Positions 37,441 through 46,329 of a stretch of DNA of 64,000 nt are shown here, one piece after another. Source of the stretch: Helicobacter turcicus (lineage in GTDB: Bacteria > Campylobacterota > Campylobacteria > Campylobacterales > Helicobacteraceae); NCBI RefSeq assembly GCF_019711685.1, contig NZ_JAIGYQ010000004.1, forward strand, positions 1 to 64,000, given 5' to 3'. The translations under genes and the position numbers were made by a program. Positions within the stretch are counted from its first letter, which is position 1, and each line of letters begins with the position of its first letter. The notes below the pieces were generated by a model, which worked only from the letters and a program-made list of their open reading frames with translations, had not been told where the DNA came from and ran no database searches.

Positions 37441-38696
37441 AAATAGCGTGCCTGTTCTAAGATTTTAAATGCTAAACTTAGTTTATCACACAATCCTAAA
37501 TCTTTGATAGATGCATCTGTTATCCATAGAAGTTGGTTGTCCTCTGCATTTAGAGGATTATGGTTTGGCGTAATGGTGTTTAGGCATATTGCGTCTAATC
37601 CTTTTTGTTTTAAGGCTTTTTTTGCATGACTGGTCCCATTTTGGGATTCTAATTTAAAGCCAATAGTTTTTTGGCGTTTAACAATGGTGGCTAAAATATC
37701 TTGATTTTCAATTAACAAAAGATTCCATTTCTCTCCGATTTCTTGCTTTTTTAGCTTTTGTGTTGCCCTATTTTTTGGGATATAATCGCTAATTGCAGCA
37801 CTCATAAATAAGAAAGATTTCGTATCTTTAGAGTCTAAATTTTGCATTTTGGATTCTGTATTTTGCCATTTTTGAATTGCTTGGAGATAATCTTGTGTGG
37901 ATTCTACTTTTTTGACTTTTACTTTTAAAGGCAGGATAAATGGGAATTGTGAGCTTATAAACTCTACTTTTGCGCCTAGAAAATAGGCAGCAAGGGCAAT
38001 ACTAGCTCCCATTTTTCCACTAGAATAATTAGAAAGAAAGCGCACAGCATCAATGTTTTCTCTGCTACTTCCTCCACTTATGCACACGCAACATTGTTTC
38101 CAAAAAGGATTTTTATAAAATGCGCGCACAATGGCAAAACTCATTTCTAAGGGTTCAGCTAATGCACCATTCCCGATAGTTTGGCAAGCTAACTCTTTGC
38201 ATTGTGGTGTAATTAATACAATTTCTCTTGTTTGTAAAATTTTTAAAGATTCCGTAGTAGCCGGGTTTTCTAGCATTTTTGTATTTGCTGCTGGGGCGAT
38301 TAACTTTAATTTGTCAAAGGCTAGAAAACTCTCCAATAAGATATTATCAGCTATTCCATAGGCGATTTTATTGATTGTATTAGCGGTGCAAGGGGCAATG
38401 ATAAACAAATCTGCCCAAGTGGCAAGTTCAATATGATTACAAGGAGTTTCTCCCCAGCTTTGCGTATTTTGCGTTAGCACATTATGATGTGAGAGTGTTT
38501 CAAAGAGCAAGGGTTGCACAAAATCACATGCGCCTTTGCTCATCACCACACGCACAGTTGCCCCTAATTTTTGTAGGATTCTTATAAGCTCTAAGCTTTT
38601 GTAAATTGCTACGCTACCGCAGACTCCCAAAGCAATTTTTTTGTCTTCTAAGAGTTTGCCTAGTGCTTGAATCGTCCTATCTAGCGTTTGTTCCAT
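37437..38696 (-). CDS. coaBC: Bifunctional phosphopantothenoylcysteine decarboxylase/synthetase CoaBC
   Basis: CoaBC performs two steps of coenzyme A synthesis. The N-terminal flavoprotein half has LGVCGSVAIYKSLELIRIL, APCTANTINKIAYGIADN and the ALAEP end of the substrate flap. The C-terminal synthetase half has ISGGSSRENIDAVRFLSN and SSGKMGASIA. The 419 residues cover both domains. It follows the PBP2 gene after 24 bases. Confidence 0.95.
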   Translation of the reverse strand: MEQTLDRTIQALGKLLEDKKIALGVCGSVAIYKSLELIRILQKLGATVRVVMSKGACDFVQPLLFETLSHHNVLTQNTQSWGETPCNHIELATWADLFIIAPCTANTINKIAYGIADNILLESFLAFDKLKLIAPAANTKMLENPATTESLKILQTREIVLITPQCKELACQTIGNGALAEPLEMSFAIVRAFYKNPFWKQCCVCISGGSSRENIDAVRFLSNYSSGKMGASIALAAYFLGAKVEFISSQFPFILPLKVKVKKVESTQDYLQAIQKWQNTESKMQNLDSKDTKSFLFMSAAISDYIPKNRATQKLKKQEIGEKWNLLLIENQDILATIVKRQKTIGFKLESQNGTSHAKKALKQKGLDAICLNTITPNHNPLNAEDNQLLWITDASIKDLGLCDKLSLAFKILEQARYL

Positions 38697-38720
38697 TGTT
38701 TGCTTCCTTTTGGATTCTAT

Positions 38721-40580
38721 TTATTGTGCTTCTAGTTCAAAGCTTATGTCATTTGGGCTTAGGGTTTTAGAATCTTTTTTGTAGGGTTTAACATAGCCTA
38801 AATCTACAAGCGCATTAGAGAGTTTTGCAAGCACAGGACCGCCTGCCCCGCTTCCACTTCCGCCATGTTCTACCATTACGGTAATAACATAGTGTGGATT
38901 ATCTGCTGGTAAAAATCCTGTAATCCAAGCTTGAGAGCGGTGAAAATAGTCCATATCAGCTTCTTTTATTCTTGTTTTATCTTCTTGGGAGATTCCGACT
39001 ACTTGTGCTGTCCCTGTTTTGCATGCTAGATAGGCTTTAGAATCTCTTGTTGCATAATTTGCAGTTCCTCCACTTTGACTACACACTTGTCGCATTCCTT
39101 CACGCAAGACTGGAAGCTTACTTTTTTCAAAATGATTTAAGACATCTTTTGGCGTTTTATCAATGGGATTTCCCCCCATATTTTTCACAAAATGTGGAAT
39201 AGGAAGCTTCCCTTTTGCAATGAGTGCTGTGTAGTTTGCAATCTGCAAGGGGGTAGTTAAAAATAAGCCTTGTCCAATAGAGCTAACAATAGTATCGCCT
39301 GTATACCAATCTTGTTTGTAACGTTCTTTTTTAAAAGAGGGGCTAGGCACAATTCCAATAAACTCATTAGGCAAATCTACACCCGTTTTTGCACCTAAAC
39401 CCATTTTTCTTAGCACATTAGCAATATTTTCAAAATCCGTACGTTGGGCTAGGATATAAAAATACACATCTACACTACGTTTTAAGGCTTTGTATAGGTC
39501 TGCACTTCCATGTCCTTCCTTTTTCCAATCGCGAAATTTACGCCCACCAAGTTCAATGAAAGGTGGAGTTTTAATTTCCGTGTTTTCATTAATTTCTGTG
39601 TATTCTAAAAGTGCTAGTCCCATTCCCATTTTTATAACAGAACCGGGTGGATATAAGCCATTTATAAATTTGTTAATTAGTGGTTTATAAGGGTTATCGC
39701 GCAAGGAATTCCAATTCTCATAAGAGATTCCACCAACAAAATGGTTTAAGTCATATTCTGGGTAACTTCCTGCCGCTAAAATCTCACCATTATTTGCATC
39801 CATAATAATTGCCGCTCCATTTTTATCTGCAAATATGGAATCCATTATGCGTTGGAGATTAATATCAAGTGTGGTGGTAAGATTACGATTTTCAACAGCT
39901 TCTTTGTGGGAGAGGACACCGACTTCTTGATTGAGTGCAGTAACTTTGACTACGCGTTCTCCTAGTTCTCCTTGTAAAAAGGTATCATACTGGCGTTCTA
40001 GCCCTTCTTTGCCGATATTTCCTGTGTATTTTGCGATGGGTTGGCGCTCAATATCTTGAGTATTTGCACGACTAACATAGCCAATAATATGTGAGGCAGT
40101 GGCATTATTAGGATAGAAACGACGCGCTAGTGGGATTATGCGCAGTGTATCACTTTGGCTAAGTTTGGGATAAAGCCTCAAAATTTCATCATGTTCAACA
40201 AAGTCAATCACAGAGATAAACTCGTGATTATAGGGAGAGTCTTTTTGGCGATATTTTTTGATGAGTTCTTCTTTAGAGTATTCTGGAAAAAAGGCTAGAA
40301 GTTTTTGTATTTCTTGTTCTAAAAGAGGTAAGTTCGTGCGCAAAGATAGGCGTGGGGGTAGAGAAATGCTAAAACCTATGGTGTTTGTAGCAAGAGGCAG
40401 TCCGTTGCGATCTAGAATCTGCCCACGGATTGGCACAATGGGTTCTTCACGTAGCATATTTTTTTTTGCTTGTTCTTCAAAGTTGTTATGCTCTAAAATA
40501 CTAATATCAAAGATTCTAATAAGCAGTAAAAGCCAAAATAAAATAAAAATGCTAAAAACTAAAATAATGCGTGTATTCAT
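38721..40580 (-). CDS. mrdA: Penicillin-binding protein 2 (elongation transpeptidase)
   Basis: PBP2 cross-links peptidoglycan during cell elongation. The 619-residue protein has an N-terminal membrane anchor, the pedestal region with RGQILDRNGLPLATNT, and the transpeptidase motifs SVIK (in YPPGSVIKMG), SVD (in KRSVDVYFYI, the usual S-x-D of PBP2) and KTG (in CKTGTAQVVG). It lies directly after an mreD-like gene, fitting an elongasome unit. Confidence 0.95.
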   Translation of the reverse strand: MNTRIILVFSIFILFWLLLLIRIFDISILEHNNFEEQAKKNMLREEPIVPIRGQILDRNGLPLATNTIGFSISLPPRLSLRTNLPLLEQEIQKLLAFFPEYSKEELIKKYRQKDSPYNHEFISVIDFVEHDEILRLYPKLSQSDTLRIIPLARRFYPNNATASHIIGYVSRANTQDIERQPIAKYTGNIGKEGLERQYDTFLQGELGERVVKVTALNQEVGVLSHKEAVENRNLTTTLDINLQRIMDSIFADKNGAAIIMDANNGEILAAGSYPEYDLNHFVGGISYENWNSLRDNPYKPLINKFINGLYPPGSVIKMGMGLALLEYTEINENTEIKTPPFIELGGRKFRDWKKEGHGSADLYKALKRSVDVYFYILAQRTDFENIANVLRKMGLGAKTGVDLPNEFIGIVPSPSFKKERYKQDWYTGDTIVSSIGQGLFLTTPLQIANYTALIAKGKLPIPHFVKNMGGNPIDKTPKDVLNHFEKSKLPVLREGMRQVCSQSGGTANYATRDSKAYLACKTGTAQVVGISQEDKTRIKEADMDYFHRSQAWITGFLPADNPHYVITVMVEHGGSGSGAGGPVLAKLSNALVDLGYVKPYKKDSKTLSPNDISFELEAQ

Positions 40581-40581
40581 T

Positions 40582-41064
40582 TTATAAAATCCATAAAAAA
40601 ATCCAAATCAAAAACACTTCAATCCCCGCATAGAGTGCTAAAAGCAATGAAAATTGCGGAACTGGAGTATCAAAAAGCCAACCAAAAAAGTAAAGGAAAG
40701 CAAAATAACCAAAATACGCATAAAAAATAAATAGGGGAATGAAAATTTTGCTATATCCAAAGAATTTGCGGAATTTTGGAAGGAGAATCTTAAAAGAAAA
40801 AAGAATAAACAATAAGGTGCTTAGTAGTGGTAAGCCTTTGCTTGCTTCAAAATAGAGAAAAAATGGCACAAAAAAATAAAATGTTCCAAAGGATTGTTCC
40901 TCATATTTTTCTTGTGCAATAACATAAACAACCCCAAAAAGTGGTGGTAAAAAATAATAAATATCGGTAATTGCGATATAAACAATAGAAAAAATGACTA
41001 AGAAAAAGATTCTTAGATTTCTTTTATCAGTGCTATTTCTTCGCATAGTGGAAAATGTTTGCAT
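40582..41064 (-). CDS. MreD-like integral membrane protein
   Basis: A polytopic protein of about 160 residues with five hydrophobic segments, ending one base before the PBP2 gene. MreD works with PBP2 in rod-shape synthesis, and this position argues for that role, though sequence identity to MreD is weak. The ATG at 41064 is used; it lies inside the end of the preceding GNAT gene, and a TTG at 41073 or a later ATG at 41046 are alternatives. Confidence 0.6.
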   Translation of the reverse strand: MQTFSTMRRNSTDKRNLRIFFLVIFSIVYIAITDIYYFLPPLFGVVYVIAQEKYEEQSFGTFYFFVPFFLYFEASKGLPLLSTLLFILFSFKILLPKFRKFFGYSKIFIPLFIFYAYFGYFAFLYFFGWLFDTPVPQFSLLLALYAGIEVFLIWIFLWIL

Positions 41065-41537
41065 AAAATACAATCCGCCCAGATTTTTTGATTAGGAATT
41101 TTGTCTTTGCTAATTTCTATAAAATCTAGCTTCTCAAAGAGTTCGCGTTTATAGGTTAGCACCAAAATCTCCTTAACTCCTAGTATCTTGCCCTCTCTTT
41201 GACAATCCAAAATCATTGCCGTAGCAACACTCAAACGTTGCGCAAAGGGGGCGACAATTAAACTTCTGATTTCAGCAAGGGATACAGAATGCAAATGCAG
41301 AGCGCAAAAACCTAGCATTACAGGATTTTTAAGCGCACTTAGGGGATTCTTTTCTAAAATGAGTTTTTTGGGTTTAGAATCTAAAATGGCTTTCTCCTCC
41401 CAAGCTATGCGGTAAGAGCGAATCATATTTGCCATTGTATCTACACTACGTTCTAAAATTACGCCACGTTCTACTTCTGGGCGGACGATTTCACGCATTG
41501 TTGGAATATCACTTAATTTTGGCGGAGTTATAATCAT
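41013..41537 (-). CDS. ArgA-like GNAT N-acetyltransferase
   Basis: A 174-residue GNAT protein. It resembles short N-acetylglutamate synthases: EIRSLIVAPFAQRLSVATAMI is the acetyl-CoA region, followed by FEKLDFIEI. The C-terminus has the Cys-rich tail WADCILCKHFPLCEEIALI typical of that subgroup. The acetyl-CoA loop normally reads Q/R-x-x-G-x-G/A, but here it is QRLSVA with Ser for the first Gly, which may weaken activity. It overlaps engB by four bases. Confidence 0.6.
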   Translation of the reverse strand: MIITPPKLSDIPTMREIVRPEVERGVILERSVDTMANMIRSYRIAWEEKAILDSKPKKLILEKNPLSALKNPVMLGFCALHLHSVSLAEIRSLIVAPFAQRLSVATAMILDCQREGKILGVKEILVLTYKRELFEKLDFIEISKDKIPNQKIWADCILCKHFPLCEEIALIKEI

Positions 41538-42205
41538 AGGGTATATCCTAATGTGTTTGCTACAATAAAATCTGCAATTTTTGAAGTATTTTGCTTCTTT
41601 AGAGAGCTTGAAAATAAGGCATTTGGAAATATAGTTTTAAGCTTATTTTGTTCGCTAACATTGAGTTTGTCAAATTTTGTAAAAATTTGCACAAACCTTT
41701 GGTCTCCTCTTAAAAATTGTCCGATAAAGGTGATGAGATTTGCATCAATTTCTAAATTAGGGTGTCTGCTATCTACTAAATGCACAAATAATCTAATGCA
41801 ATCTCTTTTGCGTAAAAATTCTACTAAATTGCGATTCCACAATTCCTTTTGACTTTTAGCAACCTTAGCATAACCAAAGCCCGGCAAATCCACAAGTATC
41901 AGCTTAAAAACTTCTAAGGTAGAATCTAAATTTTTGGATTCTAAAAATACAGAATCTTGTGCGGAATCTTTAGGGACATTTTTTTTCCATTGTGTTAAGA
42001 AGAAGTTAATTAGCTGTGTTTTGCCCGGAGTAGAGGAGCTTTTAGCAAGTTTTTTTTGGTTACATAAAAGATTAATTAACGTGCTTTTGCCCACATTGCT
42101 ACGTCCCAAAAATGCTACTTCTGAAAGTGTTGGTGGGGGACATTGTGAAAGATTTTGTGCCGAAGTTAGGAAGCTTGCACTCTTTAGGGTAAAGGTTTGC
42201 ATCAT
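41534..42205 (-). CDS. engB: Ribosome biogenesis GTPase EngB (YsxC/YihA)
   Basis: A 223-residue P-loop GTPase needed for large-subunit assembly. G1 is GRSNVGKSTLINLL, G3 DLPGFGYAKV, G4 TKFDKLN, with STPGKTQLINFF as the switch I region. Residues 74-93 include a short insertion. It overlaps lptA by four bases upstream and the GNAT gene by four bases downstream. Confidence 0.95.
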   Translation of the reverse strand: MMQTFTLKSASFLTSAQNLSQCPPPTLSEVAFLGRSNVGKSTLINLLCNQKKLAKSSSTPGKTQLINFFLTQWKKNVPKDSAQDSVFLESKNLDSTLEVFKLILVDLPGFGYAKVAKSQKELWNRNLVEFLRKRDCIRLFVHLVDSRHPNLEIDANLITFIGQFLRGDQRFVQIFTKFDKLNVSEQNKLKTIFPNALFSSSLKKQNTSKIADFIVANTLGYTL

Positions 42206-42663
42206 TGTTCTTTGTCTAGCTTAAAAATTAGACGTGCAGGTTTTTTTGCATTACCTACAACATTGATATAGCCATCTTTGTAGCGGACTATGATTTTATC
42301 GCCACGTACGATATTTTTCTTACCCACTTCACGCACAACTGCATTGCCTAAAATTTGGTATTCTTGTGTATTAGGAAAATAAAGGGCTTGATTAGATTCC
42401 CCCTCAATCTTGCGCCCATCTTTTAAATTAAACCAAAAACGTACATTTCCAACAGCTTGCATCTTGTTAGGGCGATTATTGGAATCTAAACTCACAAAGG
42501 CTTCATTTGCAATCAAGCGATCGCCTGCACGTTTAATTTCTACATTGCCCTTTAGATGTGTGAGTCTCTTTTTCTCATCACCAATAAATTCTTGCGCACT
42601 CACTTCAATTTCATTTGCAATTGCAAAAAGTCCTAAAAATAGGATTCCAATTAAGAATTTCAT
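42202..42663 (-). CDS. lptA: Lipopolysaccharide transport periplasmic protein LptA
   Basis: LptA forms the periplasmic bridge for lipopolysaccharide. The 153 residues have an N-terminal signal peptide (LIGILFLGLFAIANE) followed by an OstA-type beta jellyroll: LKGNVEIKRAGDRLIANEA, AVGNVRFW and RGDKIIVRYKDG. It overlaps lptC (4 bases) and engB (4 bases). Confidence 0.88.
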   Translation of the reverse strand: MKFLIGILFLGLFAIANEIEVSAQEFIGDEKKRLTHLKGNVEIKRAGDRLIANEAFVSLDSNNRPNKMQAVGNVRFWFNLKDGRKIEGESNQALYFPNTQEYQILGNAVVREVGKKNIVRGDKIIVRYKDGYINVVGNAKKPARLIFKLDKEQ

Positions 42664-43208
42664 GGATTTGTCCTTAAGGTTCCATGGATATGTGTTGCAT
42701 AGATTTTTTCGTCTTTATAAACAATATTTTTTCCACGGATTGTTGCATTTTTGTCTAAAATCACAAATTCACCAATACCTTCTAGGTTTTTGGAATCTGG
42801 ATAATAACGTGCTTGTTGGCTCCAAAACTTCGTATTATCGCGTGTGTAACGCACTCCTTGTGGAAAGAAAATATCGCGGTTATTATAGAGAGCAAAATCT
42901 GCTTGTAAATGTTCTTGTGTCGTATTATTAAGATTTTTTATATTTAAGGATTCTAATTCACTTTCTTTCTTTGTGTTTTCTTTTGCTTTTTTGCCTCTGG
43001 CTATGGTATTTACTCCACTTTCTGTAATTTTAAAATATTCAAAATCAAGCACTTCAAAACGTGTGATGTCTTGTTGGGTCTGCGTAATGCGTGTGTGTTT
43101 GGTACTTAGGACTAGCACCATTGTGATACTAAATCCACACAGCGCAATAAAAAAAAGAGTTACAAGTTGTCCGCTTTGGGTTTTTGGGGAATTAAACAAA
43201 AAGCCCAT
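42660..43208 (-). CDS. lptC: LPS export protein LptC
   Basis: A 182-residue bitopic protein with one N-terminal membrane segment (LVTLFFIALCGFSITMVLV). A periplasmic OstA-like beta domain follows, containing LQADFALYNNRDIFFPQGV, YTRDNTKFWSQQARYYPD and IRGKNIVYKDEK. It anchors LptA to the inner-membrane exporter. The start overlaps kdsC by 17 bases. Confidence 0.83.
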   Translation of the reverse strand: MGFLFNSPKTQSGQLVTLFFIALCGFSITMVLVLSTKHTRITQTQQDITRFEVLDFEYFKITESGVNTIARGKKAKENTKKESELESLNIKNLNNTTQEHLQADFALYNNRDIFFPQGVRYTRDNTKFWSQQARYYPDSKNLEGIGEFVILDKNATIRGKNIVYKDEKIYATHIHGTLRTNP

Positions 43209-43686
43209 AGAGTTTCGCCTCTAAATTTTCTTTTTTAATAAGCACATCAATCATTGCGCGCACAGCACCTTTGCCGCCTTTTTGCTTTAAAACTTTGCGT
43301 ACATTTTGTTTGACGATTTTAGCGGCATCTTTTGGTGCGTAGGAGTGTTTTACAAGTCTAAGCATACTTAAATCATTTAAATCATCACCGATAATTGCTA
43401 CTTCGCTTAATGCAATATTTGCCTCTGTTAGAATTTCCTTTAAGGCTTGTGCTTTATCTTTAATACCTTGCTTAATGTAGGTAATGTTTAACTCTCTAGC
43501 ACGATTTTCTACAAGCTTAGATTTTCTACCTGTAATGATTGCAACTTGTCGTCCTAATTTAATCCACGTAGCAATTCCTAAGCCATCTTTGACATTAAAT
43601 GCCTTAATCTCTGCCCCATTATCACTATAAATAATGTTTCCATCACTGAGTGTTCCATCCACATCTAGCACAATGAGTTTAATCAT
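43192..43686 (-). CDS. kdsC: 3-Deoxy-manno-octulosonate-8-phosphatase KdsC
   Basis: A HAD-family phosphatase that frees KDO from KDO-8-phosphate for lipopolysaccharide. The nucleophile motif is LDVDGTLSDG, with AIITGRKSKLVE and the distal acidic GDDLNDLSML. 164 residues is typical. It overlaps hisB by four bases. Confidence 0.94.
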   Translation of the reverse strand: MIKLIVLDVDGTLSDGNIIYSDNGAEIKAFNVKDGLGIATWIKLGRQVAIITGRKSKLVENRARELNITYIKQGIKDKAQALKEILTEANIALSEVAIIGDDLNDLSMLRLVKHSYAPKDAAKIVKQNVRKVLKQKGGKGAVRAMIDVLIKKENLEAKLYGLFV

Positions 43687-44255
43687 AATACGCCCTTTGT
43701 GCTAGGGATTCCAAGTGCTTCGTTTTTTGTGCATGCTCTGCGCAAAGCAACAGCAAAAGCTTTGAATGTCGCTTCTAGTAAGTGGTGATGATTTTTACCT
43801 CTTTTTGTAACGATGTGCGCAGAGATTCCAGCATTAACTACAACAGCGCGAAAAAACTCTTCGGCTAACTCGCAGTCAAATTCTCCAACTTTTCCGCTTA
43901 ATGGCACTTCATAGACTAAAAATGGGCGGTTACTTAAATCTAAATCACATTCTACGCATGCCTCATCCATAACAACACTTGCGTTTCCAAAACGTTCTAC
44001 TTGACTAATGGGAAAAATAGAGCTTTTTAAAAGTGAGCCAATTACGATTCCACAATCCTCTATGCTATGATGAAAATCTACTTCCAAATCCCCATTGCAA
44101 GTGAGATTTAAATTCCAATTTGCATGCTTACAAAGGGCTTGGAGCATATGATCAAAAAATCCGATTCCACTTTTTATATTGCTATCTCCACTACCATAAA
44201 CTTCCAAAGAAGCCGTGATTTGTGTCTCTTTTGTGTTACGTGTTAATGTTTGCAT
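43683..44255 (-). CDS. hisB: Imidazoleglycerol-phosphate dehydratase HisB
   Basis: The monofunctional dehydratase of histidine synthesis, 190 residues. Metal-binding histidines are in FFDHMLQALCKH, VDFHHSIEDCGI and the C-terminal HHLLEATFKAFA. It is not with hisH/hisA but sits inside the envelope operon between rlpA and kdsC. Confidence 0.96.
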   Translation of the reverse strand: MQTLTRNTKETQITASLEVYGSGDSNIKSGIGFFDHMLQALCKHANWNLNLTCNGDLEVDFHHSIEDCGIVIGSLLKSSIFPISQVERFGNASVVMDEACVECDLDLSNRPFLVYEVPLSGKVGEFDCELAEEFFRAVVVNAGISAHIVTKRGKNHHHLLEATFKAFAVALRRACTKNEALGIPSTKGVL

Positions 44256-44264
44256 TTTTAAACC

Positions 44265-45086
44265 TTATTCTGTGGTGATAAATGCCCCTGTGATTTTTTG
44301 GGAAGCGATGAAGTCTCTTGCTTCTGCTTCGCTTTTAAAACCACTTAGCATTACACGATAAATGGGGGCATTATCAAGGATATATTCTTTAATGATGGCT
44401 TGATAGCCATGAATATCTGTGTGGCTTTTTTGGTAGCTTTGCGCACCTTCTTTGCGCCTAAATGCACCAATTTGAACGAGGAATTGTGAAAGCTGCATTG
44501 TTTTTTGTGTTGTAGCAACCTTGTATTCACTACGTGCAATAGTTTCTTGATTAAGTGGCAAGGAGTTAGAAATCGCACCATTAAAGCCAATGACTTCCAC
44601 GCGTACACGCGCTGTGCCTTTTGTTAGCATATCAATATCTTGTGCGGCACTTTTGGATAGGTCAATAATTCTTCCTGCAACAAAAGGACCTCTATCGTTA
44701 ATGCGCACAATCGTAGAGCGCCCATTTTCCTTGCTTGTAACACGTACGATTGTATTCATAGGTAAAGTTTTGTGTGCCGCAGTGTGCGCATACATGCTGT
44801 AAGTCTCACCATTAGAAGTTTTTTTGCCATGGAATTTAGGACCATACCAACTTGCGATTCCATCATAGCTTTCCCCTAGTGTAACGGTTGTGGGATAATA
44901 CCATTTGCCATTAATCTGATAAGGTCGCATTGTGGCTTTTTGTGCTTGAGTGCTGTTGTGCATTGTGCCATAATTTGGCGCACTGCTATTATAAGGAATA
45001 TTTGTTCCTTTAGAACCACAACCACTAAGCAACAAAAGTATTAAAAAAGTTGCGAAAGCCTCTAAAAAACTCCTAAAAGTTTGCAT
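44265..45086 (-). CDS. rlpA: Septal ring lytic transglycosylase RlpA with SPOR domain
   Basis: A 273-residue lipoprotein: signal peptide ending at LLLSGC, then the double-psi beta-barrel (GIASWYGPKFHGKKTSNGE, VRINDRGPFVAGRIIDLS), then a C-terminal SPOR domain (about 195-270). RlpA cleaves naked glycan strands and SPOR binds them. It lies one base after mltD, so both enzymes are co-expressed. Confidence 0.94.
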   Translation of the reverse strand: MQTFRSFLEAFATFLILLLLSGCGSKGTNIPYNSSAPNYGTMHNSTQAQKATMRPYQINGKWYYPTTVTLGESYDGIASWYGPKFHGKKTSNGETYSMYAHTAAHKTLPMNTIVRVTSKENGRSTIVRINDRGPFVAGRIIDLSKSAAQDIDMLTKGTARVRVEVIGFNGAISNSLPLNQETIARSEYKVATTQKTMQLSQFLVQIGAFRRKEGAQSYQKSHTDIHGYQAIIKEYILDNAPIYRVMLSGFKSEAEARDFIASQKITGAFITTE

Positions 45087-45087
45087 A

Positions 45088-46161
45088 CTACCCCCTATTA
45101 AGTGGAATCACAATTTCTTGATTAATGGAGAGTGCATTGGAGTTTGTGATTCCATTTTGTTGTGCGATTTGCTTACTTGGCACACCATAACGTTTGGCAA
45201 TAGAATGCATAGTCTCTCCCTTGCCTACACGATGCACAAGGTAAGGTTTAATTTTAATGGATTCTTGATTTTGCGTGTTTTCTTTGTATTGTGCTAGAAA
45301 TTGATAGGGGATATGCACGTTGTAAGTTCTAGCAAATGTTGGTGTGATTGTGCGTTTAAATTGCGGATTGTAGTGTTTTAACGCGTTTAAAGAGATTCCA
45401 GCTTTGGAGGCAATTTGGTTAAGCGGTGTGGCTGGGGCTACTTCAATAGTCGCAAGAAGCGAATTTGCACCACGATTTAAGAAGTAGTCGTAGTTGTTGG
45501 TTTTTAGCATGTCAATGTTGTGAAAAAGCAAGGAGACAGAGAGGATTTTACGGATATACATTCGACTCTCTAGTGGAATATATTTTTCTTCTGGGTCTAA
45601 TAGCACACTTAATGAGTCGCTGCCTGCTTTCTCGATTGCTTTTCTTAAGCGTCCATCGCCGCAATTATAAGCAATTGCCGCAAGATACCATTTGCCAAAA
45701 GAAGCTTTTAGGGATTTTAAATACATAATAGCAGCTTGTGTGGATTTGATAGGGTCTTTGCGCTCATCAATTTGTGCATTAATAGAGAGTCCTAAAGATT
45801 GCGCAGTTTTTGGTATAAACTGCCACATTCCAATGGCACGTTTGCTAGATTTTGCAGTGAGGGAAAAGCCTGATTCTATCATTGCAAGATACAAAAACTC
45901 TTGAGGGATTCCTTCTTTTAGGAACATTTCTTTTAAGGTTGGGATAAATTCTTGTCCATTTTTGAACTTTGAGAGTAAATAATTTTGATTAGCATCGCCC
46001 AAAAAGGTATTTTTTACATCAATAAAATAAGTATTGTTTAAAAATTCTGGTTCAACATCAAAGGTTTTTAGCACCTCTTCGCTACGCATATCGTAGCTTA
46101 AACCATCAAATTGCGCATAACTTAATGAAAACAGACAAAGCAAGATATAAAAAATTTTCAT
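45088..46161 (-). CDS. mltD: Membrane-bound lytic murein transglycosylase D-type
   Basis: A 357-residue periplasmic protein with a signal peptide (ILLCLFSLSYAQFD). The SLT domain has its catalytic Glu in LAMIESGFSL, plus GMWQFIPKTAQ and AYNCGDGRLRKA. A C-terminal LysM repeat contains VGKGETMHSIAKRYGVP. It is the first gene of a tight minus-strand run that reaches uppS. The upstream gap 46162-46329 is AT-rich and divergent to the glycosyltransferase. Confidence 0.93.
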   Translation of the reverse strand: MKIFYILLCLFSLSYAQFDGLSYDMRSEEVLKTFDVEPEFLNNTYFIDVKNTFLGDANQNYLLSKFKNGQEFIPTLKEMFLKEGIPQEFLYLAMIESGFSLTAKSSKRAIGMWQFIPKTAQSLGLSINAQIDERKDPIKSTQAAIMYLKSLKASFGKWYLAAIAYNCGDGRLRKAIEKAGSDSLSVLLDPEEKYIPLESRMYIRKILSVSLLFHNIDMLKTNNYDYFLNRGANSLLATIEVAPATPLNQIASKAGISLNALKHYNPQFKRTITPTFARTYNVHIPYQFLAQYKENTQNQESIKIKPYLVHRVGKGETMHSIAKRYGVPSKQIAQQNGITNSNALSINQEIVIPLNRG

Positions 46162-46329
46162 TTTGAGATGACCTTATTAAATAAAATTGAACTTAAAAAA
46201 TTAGTTATTTTATCTAAAAAATTCTAATTTTTCAATAAATTTAAGTTTAGCTTAGAAAAGCAAAGGTAGGATTTTAAGCAAAATTATGTAAATTGGCTTT
46301 CTTGATAAAGCTTTGAAATAAGGAGTGTA

